Shown: positions 15,356 through 23,632 of the stretch, in pieces
How the letters are laid out: each line of letters opens with the position of its first letter
How positions within the stretch are numbered: the first letter of the stretch is position 1
Source: Chloroflexota bacterium
GTDB lineage: Bacteria > Chloroflexota > Dehalococcoidia > Lucifugimonadales > UBA3495
DNA: 32,386 bases
Reading direction: 5' to 3'
Assembly: GCA_026710825.1 (NCBI GenBank)
Contig: JAPOQH010000075.1
Location: 1 to 32,386, forward strand
Notes under the pieces: generated by a model
The model's input: only the letters and a program-made list of their open reading frames with translations
Databases searched by the model: none
What the model was told of the DNA's origin: nothing
Program-made: the position numbers and the translations under genes

Positions 15356-16354
15356 ATGGCAGACGCTACCGGAATTCTAGTATTAGGCGACGCGCCCGCG
15401 GGCGAACTCGCCGCCACCGCACAGGAACTGCTCGCCGCCGGCCGGACGCTGGCCGATACGCTCGGGCAGGAACTATCCATCGGGCTGATCGGTTCCGATC
15501 TCGCTAACGCGCCACAACAGGCCATAGCCCACGGTGCAGACAAGGTCTATTCGGTCACGAATCCAGTGCTGGCAGATTATCACCCCGACCTGTTCCTGTC
15601 GGCGATGCAGACGCTCGCTGGTGAGGCGAATCCCAACATCATCCTGATCGCTCGCAATAACGAAGGACGCGAGTTGGCCCCCAGGCTGGCGTTCCGCCTC
15701 GGCGTGGGACTGGCCCAGGACTGCCTGGAAGTGTCTGCAGACGCCAGCACCGGCAAGTTGCTGGCCAACCGCCCGGTGTACGGGGGAAGCGCCGTTGCCG
15801 TCGTGAGTTGCAACCGGACTCCGCAGATCGCCGCCATCCGGCCCAAGACCTACGAACCCTTGGACGCCGACGCCGCCCGCAGCGGACAGGTTGTCGCGTT
15901 CCCGGTGGAAATAGACTCCTCGATGGCCAAAACTCGTGTGGTGGATGTTGTCAAGGAAGAAGCCGAGGGTATCAAGCTCGAAGACGCCCGGATCGTCGTG
16001 TCCGGTGGACGTGGCTTGGGCGGCCCCGAGCCTTTCGCTCAACTCGAAGAATTGGCAAATCTGCTCGGCGGCGCCGTTGGGGCGTCCCGCGCCGCGGTGG
16101 ACTCCGGCTGGGTGCCCGCCAACTATCAGGTGGGCTTGACCGGCAAGACCATCACCCCCGACCTGTACATCACCGTGGCCATATCTGGCGCTAGCCAGCA
16201 CATGGCCGGCTGCAGCGGCTCCAAGGCTATCGTCGCAATCAACAAGGACGCGGATGCCAACATCTTCAAGGACGCCCGCTACGGCGTCGTGGGCGACTGG
16301 GAAAAGGTTATCCCCGCGCTCATGGAAACAGTGCGGGAACTGACGCAGTCATAG
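15356..16354 (+). CDS. etfA: Electron transfer flavoprotein, alpha subunit, 332 aa
   Basis: The FAD-holding partner of EtfB. The N-terminal domain (about residues 1-190) has [29 protein letters not shown] and the segment [20 protein letters not shown]. The C-terminal FAD domain (about 216-320) has the complete series [69 protein letters not shown] and [16 protein letters not shown]. No cysteine cluster or ferredoxin domain is fused, so an ordinary rather than an obviously bifurcating ETF is likely. A GGAGA-type site precedes the ATG. The operon continues into a DUF1330 gene. Confidence 0.97.
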   Translation: MADATGILVLGDAPAGELAATAQELLAAGRTLADTLGQELSIGLIGSDLANAPQQAIAHGADKVYSVTNPVLADYHPDLFLSAMQTLAGEANPNIILIARNNEGRELAPRLAFRLGVGLAQDCLEVSADASTGKLLANRPVYGGSAVAVVSCNRTPQIAAIRPKTYEPLDADAARSGQVVAFPVEIDSSMAKTRVVDVVKEEAEGIKLEDARIVVSGGRGLGGPEPFAQLEELANLLGGAVGASRAAVDSGWVPANYQVGLTGKTITPDLYITVAISGASQHMAGCSGSKAIVAINKDADANIFKDARYGVVGDWEKVIPALMETVRELTQS

Positions 16355-16368
16355 ACCGGAGGAATACC

Positions 16369-16656
16369 ATGGCCGCATACATAATCGCCACCATCGAAGT
16401 CACCGACCCGGAGAAGTTCGAGGTCTATCGCGGGCAGGTTCCGGCCACCATCGAAAAGCACGGCGGTAGGTACCTGGCGCGCGGCGGCGAAGTGTCGGTG
16501 GTCGAAGGCGACCAACCTGAACGCCGCACCGTGGTGCTGGAGTTCGACAGCCTGGAGAAGGCCAAGGGATGGTACTACTCCGACGATTACAAGGGACCCA
16601 AGGAACTGCGCATCGCTTCCACTATTTCCAACGTAATGATCGTTGATGGTGTCTAG
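16369..16656 (+). CDS. DUF1330 family protein, 95 aa
   Basis: A small ferredoxin-like alpha/beta-barrel protein of the DUF1330 family (dimeric, related to the ABM/EthD superfamily), whose reaction is not established. Visible motifs are AYIIATIEVTDPEKFEVYRG (about residues 3-22), a conserved GGRYLARGGE (about 36-45), RRTVVLEFDSLEKAKGWYYS (about 56-75) and DDYKGPKELR. The start is well fixed by GGAGGA five bases before the ATG. It begins 15 bases after etfA and ends at a strong terminator, so it is the last gene of the etf operon. Confidence 0.92.
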   Translation: MAAYIIATIEVTDPEKFEVYRGQVPATIEKHGGRYLARGGEVSVVEGDQPERRTVVLEFDSLEKAKGWYYSDDYKGPKELRIASTISNVMIVDGV

Positions 16657-16703
16657 CTGAGGGATCGCAATTGTCGAGCGCCGTTCTCACTTGAGACGGA
16701 AAA

Positions 16704-16728
16704 GGGGCGGGTAATTTGTACCCGCCCC
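16704..16728. terminator. Bidirectional hairpin terminator between convergent genes
   Basis: A 10-bp perfect stem GGGGCGGGTA / TACCCGCCCC (16704-16713 and 16719-16728) with loop ATTTG. On the minus strand it is followed by TTTT, and on the plus strand by an AT-rich ATAAATTTG. It lies between the DUF1330 gene (+) and the next gene (-), so it can serve both. Confidence 0.85.
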
Positions 16729-16759
16729 ATAAATTTGTCGGGAATGTTGCGAGCGGAGA

Positions 16760-17209
16760 CTAGCCCTCGAAATTCACACCCACGCCGACGATCTCCACCT
16801 GCATGGAGCGAATGTCGGGAGCACCTTGGTCGAAAGTCACGCCGACCACCACGTTGATGCCCCGGTCAACCTCGGGCGCTCCGGGGATTTCGAAGTTGGC
16901 ATCCAGGTTGTCGCCCTTGATCGCCATTCCCAGGTGCTCGGCGATGATCTTCTCGCCGTCGTACACCAACACCTCCGCCACGTTGGCATGCGATCGGGCG
17001 CGGAACGATACGGCCACCGATTCAGCCTTGGTGCGGGTGCCGTTCTGAACGGTGGGAGTCGGTATCGCGAAGTGAAGCCACGTGTTCTGCCCTTCGTTGC
17101 CTTCGATTCGGACGAACGGACCGCAGTGGCGCACGGAGGTGATTCGGTTGAGATATTCTCCGGTCATTGCGGAACCGTGCACCCACGAGGTGAATTTCTG
17201 ACCTGCCAT
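16760..17209 (-). CDS. Hypothetical beta-rich protein (DUF6623-like), 149 aa
   Basis: The sequence (TSWVHGSAMTGEYLNRI, residues 7-23; GPFVRIEGNEGQNTWLHFAIPTP, about 30-52) resembles small proteins classed as DUF6623, with a conserved WVHG and a W.HFAIPTP strand. I recall this from memory and cannot check it. The rest alternates hydrophobic and polar residues in strands (ESVAVSFRA, VAEVLVYDGEKI, GINVVVGVTFDQGAP, MQVEIVGVGVNFE), suggesting a jelly-roll or beta-sandwich of carbohydrate-binding type. There is no signal peptide. The ATG has AGGAGG about eight bases upstream on the minus strand. It is 130 bases downstream of the methyltransferase gene on the same strand. No function is known. Confidence 0.8.
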   Translation of the reverse strand: MAGQKFTSWVHGSAMTGEYLNRITSVRHCGPFVRIEGNEGQNTWLHFAIPTPTVQNGTRTKAESVAVSFRARSHANVAEVLVYDGEKIIAEHLGMAIKGDNLDANFEIPGAPEVDRGINVVVGVTFDQGAPDIRSMQVEIVGVGVNFEG

Positions 17210-17339
17210 GGTGGAACCTCCTGCCGTCGCTGCGGTTGGTTTGATACGTCTGTCTGCTCGATGGGTTGTAGTTGGCTGACGTCAAGGATACCGGCAAGAC
17301 CTCACCGCCGCAACAACGCAGCCGGATCCTCCGGCACGT

Positions 17340-17864
17340 TCACAGCAAGGGTCGCTGCTGGCGTTCCAGCTCCAGAAGCCGTGCTTTCACTCCCACGCCG
17401 CCACCGCCGTATCCGTGCAGACTTCCGTTGCTGCCAACCACCCGGTGGCAGGGGATGACCAGCGGGACCGGGTTTCTCGCCATGGCCTGTCCCGCCGCGC
17501 GGGAAGCTTTGGGGCTGCCGGCCGCTTCAGCGAGCCACTGGTAGGAGCGCGTCTCACCCGGTGGGATGGAACAACAGGCTTCCCGCGCAGCGCCAAAAAA
17601 CGCAGATTGACCCGACAGGTCCACTTTGATCCTTTGTGGCGCCGAGACATCCCCTCCGAAATAATCGTCCAGGGCCGCCAGAACCTCCGCGAATGCATTG
17701 GGGTTGTCCTCTGCGGCCAAAGCCTCGTCGCCCAACCCGGCCAGAGCATCCTGAGGCTCGGGTTGCAGACTCAACCTTCGTAATCCTTGATCGGATCTCA
17801 GCAGGCCAATCCAACCCACCGGCGATTCATGGAGGCATGTGTAAAGCGGCGCGGATGTGCTCAT
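17340..17864 (-). CDS. ogt: Methylated-DNA-[protein]-cysteine S-methyltransferase, 174 aa
   Basis: Suicide repair protein that moves the methyl group from O6-methylguanine in DNA to its own cysteine. The acceptor motif VIPCHRVVGSNG is intact (Cys139 counting from the ATG at 17864), as are the DNA-binding helix RSYQWLAEAAGSPKASRAAGQA in two pieces (about residues 106-127) and the C-terminal GYGGG...KARLLELE. The N-terminal domain is short and divergent. The Ogt/AdaB class is favoured over a full Ada because no regulator domain is fused. A TTG three bases upstream is also in frame; ATG is preferred. It follows the transglutaminase gene by 48 bases on the same strand. Confidence 0.94.
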   Translation of the reverse strand: MSTSAPLYTCLHESPVGWIGLLRSDQGLRRLSLQPEPQDALAGLGDEALAAEDNPNAFAEVLAALDDYFGGDVSAPQRIKVDLSGQSAFFGAAREACCSIPPGETRSYQWLAEAAGSPKASRAAGQAMARNPVPLVIPCHRVVGSNGSLHGYGGGGVGVKARLLELERQQRPLL

Positions 17865-17912
17865 CAAAAGCTCGTACGGTGTGGGATTCGGCGGAACACC
17901 CGCGCAGCGGAA

Positions 17913-20456
17913 TTAGGCGTCCTTGCGGCGCAGCCCATACCAAAGGAGGGGGAAGCGTATGGCGTGCCACGCATCCGCAACGCTGTTGCCGTCGGGTGGT
18001 TCGTCAAACGCACGTCCGGAATAGGTGCGGAGCGTGTATGCGTCCACGATTCGGAACACCTCGAATTTGTGCTCGGGCAAAGCATCGGCGACCCTGGTGG
18101 CCCATTGGTGCGGAGTCTGGTGCTGTGCCGGGCCCAGCGTGGCAAACCTGCCCAAACGTCGGAGGCGCAGGTAAGTCACTGCCGCGTCTCTGGGAGTCTT
18201 TAGCAACAGGCGCCAGCCCAGCCAACCGGCGAACGATATCAGTAGCAATACGCTACCCACTCCAATCGCCCACGGCATTGCGGCTCGAACTGCGTTCAAC
18301 AGCGCGGTCGTTGGGGGCTCCGGAGCCGGGAACTGGTCGGCATCCAGGGAGATGTCCGCCTCCTCACAGTCCTCTTCGATTTCGCAGGGCAGCTCCGCGG
18401 AGCCCTCGGAAGCGGCCCGTAGAGCAGCCATCGCAGCTTGTTCCTCTGGCGGTACCACCAACGGTATCTCTTTGCCCGGGGTCGGTTCGAATGGGATCCA
18501 TCCGTAGCCGGGGAAATAGACTTCCGACCAGCCATGGCTGTGCCGGTCTGATACCAGGTATAGATTGGACCCGTCCACCAGGTTGCCGGTGGTGTAACCG
18601 GTGGTCATGCGAGCGGGGATCCCTAGGCTGCGCATGAGAACGGTCATGGCCGAACCGAAATACTCGCTGTAGCCCTCCTTGCTCTCAAAAAGGAAATGGT
18701 CAACGCCGTCAGACCCAAACGGCGGGGGATCGATGGCCAGGTTGTAGGTGATATTGGTCTTCAGCCAGGTTTCCACCGCCTTGGCCTTGTCGTACGGATT
18801 ATCCGCGCCGGCGGTGATATCGCGGGCCAATGCCTCGACCCTCGGTGGCATCTCGGCGGGCAATTGGGTGTAGCGTATCCAGGCCCAGGTTGGGTATTCC
18901 TCGTCAACAAGCCGAAGGTCCTCGGGATCGGCTGACGACACCGACGCTGTCAATTGGTACGGATCGCCGGAGTCAGCGTTGCCGCCGGATGCCCGCACTG
19001 CCAGTACGTCTGGTTGAGAGGGAACAATTTCGCCGATGGTAGCGGTCGCCAGGGTTCCGTCATCTTCCCGTTCAACCGATTCCAACTGGAACGGATTTGG
19101 AATCGCGGATGCAACAGCCTCGTCAGAAGCGTATGGATCCAGGGCCACCGTTGAGCGAACCCCGTCCACGGCCTGTCTCAAAGGGGTGGGCAGTTCATCG
19201 ACGCCTTCACCCAATCGGGGATTGATCACGTAACGGGGAGAGTCAAAGGTTTCGATTCGGATGTCCCGGTTGGCGCCAACCGTTTGGCCGCCGGCAAACA
19301 GGCTGCGACTGTCGTATTTGGGGATGACCTCAAAGGTAACGTTAAACCGTTCCTGCTCGGGACTTGGCGCGCTGTAATCTGGCTGCCAGCCTGGCTCTTT
19401 GAGTACCGTGCCCTCCGACAGCCAGCCTTCATGAGTGTAGGTGGGGTAGGAACGGGCCTTCCAGTACAGGGGTACTGCGGAATTTACCTGCAGTACCGGG
19501 GTGTTCGTGGGGTTGATGGTGCCTTGGAACGCCATCGTGTCGCCCCAGATGCGATACGGCAGCGGCCGCCGCGCCGGTAGGCCCGCGAACAGGCGGTTGA
19601 AGTCCTCTTCCCAGTGGATTAAGGGCGACCGCGTGAAGTTGTACACCGAGTTCGCTGGCCCCCATTGACCTCCCACCGGGATCAGAAACGCGATTAGTAG
19701 AGCCACCAATGCCACCAGGACGGTGTCACTGGCGGTCAAGATCCCAAGATGACCGTCGTACACGTGGCGGTCAAGATCCCAACGTTGTCTGGTGCGTACC
19801 GACTGGACCCAACCCACCAGCAGCAGACCCGTGAAGATGTAGATGCCCAGGTAAACGCTGGCATTTTCGGGAAGGAAGGTTAGATTGGAAAGCAGCCCCA
19901 GGGAACCCAGCGCGAACACTCCCCAGAAATTCCGGTACCGGAAAAACACCCAACCCGCCAGGAATCCCGACAGCCAGGCGGAAATCATCAGACCCACCGC
20001 GAAAGGCAGCGGATCTACGCTGATGCCTTCGTGGCGGGCGGCCAGCACCCAGTCCCATAGCCTGTTGAACAACTCCGCATTCGAGGCTATGCGCAACTCC
20101 TCCGGCGCCGAGGCAGTCAGTTGCCAGATGATGACACCTGCCCCGATCAGCAGCCCTCCGGGGATCAGCACCGCTGCCCAAAGCCGCACTCTGGTCAGGA
20201 TCAGAGCGGTGAATACGGCCAGCAGGATCGTCGCCACCAGGGCCGGAGTCGGCGCCCAGTCGGCGACCTCCACGGACCACACCACGATCACCATGTTCAA
20301 CGCCAACAGGCCGGCGGCGATCCACCCATCCGGCGGCCGGAAAATATACAGCAACCAGAGCACGCGTTGGGCCAACGCGCCTGCCACCCGGTTGACGTGA
20401 CCGTCGTCCGAGATTGGCCGGACGATCGGCGGTGCTGTTGTGGTCGCGGTCACCAT
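17913..20456 (-). CDS. TgpA-type membrane protein with transglutaminase-like domain, 847 aa
   Basis: Layout is that of the TgpA (DUF3488/transglutaminase/DUF4129) family. Several membrane segments fill about residues 25-280, a large extracytoplasmic region follows, then a transglutaminase core (about 560-665), one more membrane helix (about 710-730, WAIGVGSVLLLISFAGWLGW) and a cytoplasmic tail. The core has MTVLMRSLGIPARMTTGY, RHSHGWSEVYFPGYGW and PFEPTPG. Where active enzymes have GYC, this protein has GYS (Ser597). The His is kept (His641), and the usual Asp of FDPTP is Glu657. It may therefore be catalytically changed or a binding domain. It is the third gene of a MoxR-DUF58-TgpA operon, starting seven bases after the DUF58 stop. 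The ATG lacks a clear ribosome-binding site, in keeping with coupled translation. Confidence 0.92.
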   Translation of the reverse strand: MVTATTTAPPIVRPISDDGHVNRVAGALAQRVLWLLYIFRPPDGWIAAGLLALNMVIVVWSVEVADWAPTPALVATILLAVFTALILTRVRLWAAVLIPGGLLIGAGVIIWQLTASAPEELRIASNAELFNRLWDWVLAARHEGISVDPLPFAVGLMISAWLSGFLAGWVFFRYRNFWGVFALGSLGLLSNLTFLPENASVYLGIYIFTGLLLVGWVQSVRTRQRWDLDRHVYDGHLGILTASDTVLVALVALLIAFLIPVGGQWGPANSVYNFTRSPLIHWEEDFNRLFAGLPARRPLPYRIWGDTMAFQGTINPTNTPVLQVNSAVPLYWKARSYPTYTHEGWLSEGTVLKEPGWQPDYSAPSPEQERFNVTFEVIPKYDSRSLFAGGQTVGANRDIRIETFDSPRYVINPRLGEGVDELPTPLRQAVDGVRSTVALDPYASDEAVASAIPNPFQLESVEREDDGTLATATIGEIVPSQPDVLAVRASGGNADSGDPYQLTASVSSADPEDLRLVDEEYPTWAWIRYTQLPAEMPPRVEALARDITAGADNPYDKAKAVETWLKTNITYNLAIDPPPFGSDGVDHFLFESKEGYSEYFGSAMTVLMRSLGIPARMTTGYTTGNLVDGSNLYLVSDRHSHGWSEVYFPGYGWIPFEPTPGKEIPLVVPPEEQAAMAALRAASEGSAELPCEIEEDCEEADISLDADQFPAPEPPTTALLNAVRAAMPWAIGVGSVLLLISFAGWLGWRLLLKTPRDAAVTYLRLRRLGRFATLGPAQHQTPHQWATRVADALPEHKFEVFRIVDAYTLRTYSGRAFDEPPDGNSVADAWHAIRFPLLWYGLRRKDA

Positions 20457-20463
20457 GACGTAA

Positions 20464-21777
20464 TCACACTGCAGCCGGTTGCGCGCGTTCGTCGGCGTTG
20501 GGCATTCCGTTCGCGGAGGGCATGGTTCTGGGAGTCAGGGGATGGGAAAGAGCTTGGTTGATATCGTCGCCGCGACCCACCAGGTACACCGGAATGTCAT
20601 GCTGCGCCAGGTAATCGGCCGTGGTCTGTCCGGTGGCGCCGGTCAGCGGGGTGCCATCGCCGTCCGCAAAAGTGGAAGGGTCGATATAACAGACGGCCAC
20701 GTTCACGCCCTGCCGACGCATACCCACCAGCACCGACACCCATTCTGGGCGGCGGGACGGCGTGATGACCATGAGAGTGTTGAAGCCGGACAGGTGCGGA
20801 CGGAGATCTTGCAGGAACCGTTCCATGGGCAATGACCCATCGGCACGGAGGCCGGCCAATGCTTCCATGAGCACGCCAAGTTGGGCCGGTCGTCGGTCGG
20901 GCCGCAACATCCACGACTCGGCGCCGTTGGCGGCCAGGCCCGCCGGCGTCGCGGATTCGTCCCAGTGCCGGACCAGGGAGGCGGCGATGGTCACGGCGAG
21001 CTCCTCGGTATTGTCTGGCGCCTCACCTATATGGGAACGACGTTCCATGTCGAGCACGGCCCAGGCTTGCGCGGAAACGCCGATGTCGAACTCCTTGACC
21101 ATCAGACGGTTCATACGCGCGGTGTAGGGCCAGTGGATGCGCCTCAGGCTGTCGCCGTGAGCATAATCGCGCACCGTTGACGATTCTGGCGTGATTGACG
21201 GCGTGCGGCGCGAAAACACGCTGTCACTGGGAAGGTTGGCGAAACGCTGGTGCAGGTCCGGAAGCGGTATGGTTTGCGGCAGGACGGTGAACGTCTGATA
21301 GTCAAGGTATGAACGACTCAGGCGGAATAGTCCAAACGGGTCTCGAGCGGTTATTCTCAATCGGCCGGTGCGATATACGCCGCGACGGGAGAGATATGTT
21401 GCGATCCGGAAAGACCGCAGTTGGCCCTTGATGAGCGTGACCGTGCGACCCCCGGGTTGCGGCAGGTCGGTGTCTTCGATGATTTCCAGCCAGGACTTCG
21501 GCATGCGCGTGTGATTGACGAGCTGAATCTGGCCATCCAGATGCTCGCCGATGTGCCCACGGGTACCCACCCTGAAAAGCCGCACCTCCAGGCCCCGAAG
21601 ATTCAGCCACGCCCAGCCGTAGCCGAGGGTCACCAGCGCGACCAGTGTGAAAAATAGACGGTAGAAAAATGGGAAGCCGGTACCCAGGGCGTAGAACAGG
21701 ACGGCCAGCATCAGCAGGCCAAAGAGGATCTTTCGCCGGTGATCGCTGATGGACTTACGTATCGTTTGACGCATCAT
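20464..21777 (-). CDS. DUF58 domain protein, 437 aa
   Basis: A membrane-anchored member of the DUF58 family that accompanies MoxR ATPases. Two adjacent hydrophobic segments (about residues 18-32 and 38-57) put the rest in the cytoplasm. The defining motif RDYAHGDSLRRIHW is complete at 203-216, followed by the VWA-like part (AQAWAVLDMERR and on). RITARDPFGLFRLSR (about 141-155) is also typical. No enzymatic activity is established; the domain is thought to act with the MoxR AAA+ protein on a partner. It lies 34 bases after moxR and just before the transglutaminase gene, the standard order for the set. Confidence 0.93.
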   Translation of the reverse strand: MMRQTIRKSISDHRRKILFGLLMLAVLFYALGTGFPFFYRLFFTLVALVTLGYGWAWLNLRGLEVRLFRVGTRGHIGEHLDGQIQLVNHTRMPKSWLEIIEDTDLPQPGGRTVTLIKGQLRSFRIATYLSRRGVYRTGRLRITARDPFGLFRLSRSYLDYQTFTVLPQTIPLPDLHQRFANLPSDSVFSRRTPSITPESSTVRDYAHGDSLRRIHWPYTARMNRLMVKEFDIGVSAQAWAVLDMERRSHIGEAPDNTEELAVTIAASLVRHWDESATPAGLAANGAESWMLRPDRRPAQLGVLMEALAGLRADGSLPMERFLQDLRPHLSGFNTLMVITPSRRPEWVSVLVGMRRQGVNVAVCYIDPSTFADGDGTPLTGATGQTTADYLAQHDIPVYLVGRGDDINQALSHPLTPRTMPSANGMPNADERAQPAAV

Positions 21778-21811
21778 GCGGCCTGGATGGATGGCAAAAG
21801 CCGTCGGACGT

Positions 21812-22798
21812 CTATCCGGCCCCCGGAACCGCTACTGAATTGAGCACTTCTGCCACCAGGCGCTCGGGCCGAACTCCGCGCATGCGTGCCGCCGGCGTTA
21901 GCACCACGCGATGGGCCAACACTGGGATGGCCAACTCCTTGATGTCGTCAGGGAGCACATAGTCGCGGCCCCGTACCAGGGCCAGCGCGCGCCCTGTGCG
22001 GAAAAGCCCCAGCGAAGCGCGCGGTGACGCTCCTAGCGCAGCATCCTGGTGAGATCGGGTCGCGTCGGAAAGAGACACCAGGTACTCGCGCACCAGGGTA
22101 TCGACGTACACACTCTGGGCGGCCTGCTGAAGGGTGATCACGTCCTCAGGCGTTGCCACTGCTTCCAGATCTTGGATCGGATGCGAAAACTCCTGCTGAG
22201 CGATGATGGACATTTCCTCTGCGAACAGTGGGTATCCCACGTTGATTCGCATCAGGAACCGGTCCAATTGGGCCTCGGGCAGCGGAAAAGTACCTTCGTA
22301 CTCGATGGAATTCTGGGTGGCGATGACCAGGAACGGCGCTGGCAGTTGGTGCGTCACACCGTCAACGGTAACCTGACGCTCCTCCATTGCTTCCAGCAGA
22401 GCGGACTGGGTCTTGGGCGTGGCGCGATTGATCTCGTCGGCCAGAACCAACTGGGCTGATATCGGACCCGACCTGAAATTGAAATCGCCCGTACCCTGGT
22501 TGTACATGGACACGCCCGTAACGTCGCTGGGCAGCAGGTCCGGCGTGAACTGGATGCGGGAGAATGTGCCTCCGATTGACACCGCCAGGGAGCGTGCCAG
22601 CATGGTTTTCCCCACGCCGGGTACGTCCTCGACCAGGATATGCCCGTCGGCGATCAACGCGGCAAGAGCTTGCTCGATGACATCGTTCTTGCCGATGATG
22701 ACGTTGGATACGTTGTCCGCGATTCGATGAGCGACCGCGGTCGCTTCGACAACGGTTTGGGAGACTCCCGATGTGGTGGTTTCAATGGTGTTTTGCAC
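21812..22798 (-). CDS. MoxR-family AAA+ ATPase, 328 aa
   Basis: A cytoplasmic AAA+ chaperone-like ATPase of the MoxR branch. Walker A is VPGVGKT (residues 59-65), Walker B is LVLADEIN (Asp121-Glu122), and sensor 1 is in ATQNSIEYEGTFPLPEAQLD, with the characteristic LDRFLMRI after it. The C-terminal lid contains SPRASLGLFRTGRALAL and DDIKELAIPVLAHRV. The start is GTG at 22798, read from the minus strand, with an A/G-rich GGGAAAAGG just before it. It is the first gene of the MoxR-DUF58-TgpA operon. A promoter candidate lies about 34 bases upstream. Confidence 0.95.
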   Translation of the reverse strand: MQNTIETTTSGVSQTVVEATAVAHRIADNVSNVIIGKNDVIEQALAALIADGHILVEDVPGVGKTMLARSLAVSIGGTFSRIQFTPDLLPSDVTGVSMYNQGTGDFNFRSGPISAQLVLADEINRATPKTQSALLEAMEERQVTVDGVTHQLPAPFLVIATQNSIEYEGTFPLPEAQLDRFLMRINVGYPLFAEEMSIIAQQEFSHPIQDLEAVATPEDVITLQQAAQSVYVDTLVREYLVSLSDATRSHQDAALGASPRASLGLFRTGRALALVRGRDYVLPDDIKELAIPVLAHRVVLTPAARMRGVRPERLVAEVLNSVAVPGAG

Positions 22799-22831
22799 TG
22801 CCTTTTCCCGCCAGATCAGGTGATTATGTGC

Positions 22832-22859
22832 AGTTTAGCACAGGATTCGCGCCAGTAAA
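22832..22859 (-). promoter_or_regulatory. Candidate promoter for the MoxR operon
   Basis: On the minus strand TTTACT (22859-22854) and TAAACT (22837-22832) are separated by 16 bases, each matching four of six consensus positions. TG precedes the -10 in extended position (TGCTAAACT). The leader would be about 27 bases. Confidence 0.45.
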
Positions 22860-22903
22860 CCCGTGCCGAGCAATCCGAGAAAGAATGCAGGGAACGTCAA
22901 CGA

Positions 22904-23632
22904 TTAATGATTGCGCAGGCCGGGTAGCCCGAGTCTCCGCTCAGTTCCGTTGGCGATGCGGCGGATGTTGTCCCTGTGCTGCCAGATGATGAGCGCTCCG
23001 CCCACGAAGGCGTACAGCGTGTATAGCTGGTGATGGCCGATCATAAAGGTCAGCGCGAGACTTATCAGAGCCACCGCCAACGTGCCCGCAATACTGCCCA
23101 GCGACAGGATTCGGCTGGACAGCGTTACCACTAGGAACACCGCTCCGCCTGACGCCGCGATCCATGGAGCCATGATGGACAGCCCGCCGAATCCCGGCAT
23201 GATGCCCCGGCCACCTCGGAACCGCAGGAATATCGGCCAGTTGTGCCCGCATAGCGCGATCAACGCCGCGGCAACCTCGGTCTCAACCGATCCGTTGGCG
23301 CCCCGGGCTAGTAGAACCACCAGCGCCCCCTTGCCCGCGTCGAGCAGGAACACCAACGTCGCCGCTTTGCCCCCGGCCGTCCGCAGTATGTTGGACATTC
23401 CGGTGCGACCGCTGCCAAAATCCCTGATGTCTTCGCCCATCGCCAAGTCAACCAGTATGTAACCCCACGACAGGGATCCTGCGATATACGCCAGGAGGCA
23501 TACCGCCACTGCGCTGACGCCAGGTTGGAGTTCAGGAGCGAAAACAAGCAGCAGAACGCCGGCAGCGCACAGGAAGGGAGTTGTCGTGAGCATCGCCCAC
23601 GTTGCTGGGTTTGCCCGGCGGACCAATGTCAT
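22904..23632 (-). CDS. plsY: Glycerol-3-phosphate acyltransferase PlsY-like, 242 aa
   Basis: An integral membrane enzyme expected to transfer an acyl group from acyl-phosphate to glycerol-3-phosphate, starting phospholipid synthesis. The three cytosolic motifs are found: GSLSWGYI (residues 52-59), FGSGRTGMSNILRTAG (72-87) and GHNWPIFLRFRGGRGI (129-144). Hydrophobic segments lie at about 15-33, 39-60, 90-110, 148-170, 176-195 and 200-218. Motif 2 departs from the common GSGNxGATN form: Asn is Arg and AT is MS. The N-terminus is about 40 residues longer than in E. coli PlsY, so a later start is possible. However, the ATG at 23632 overlaps the der stop codon (ATGA), a typical coupled start. Confidence 0.85.
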   Translation of the reverse strand: MTLVRRANPATWAMLTTTPFLCAAGVLLLVFAPELQPGVSAVAVCLLAYIAGSLSWGYILVDLAMGEDIRDFGSGRTGMSNILRTAGGKAATLVFLLDAGKGALVVLLARGANGSVETEVAAALIALCGHNWPIFLRFRGGRGIMPGFGGLSIMAPWIAASGGAVFLVVTLSSRILSLGSIAGTLAVALISLALTFMIGHHQLYTLYAFVGGALIIWQHRDNIRRIANGTERRLGLPGLRNH

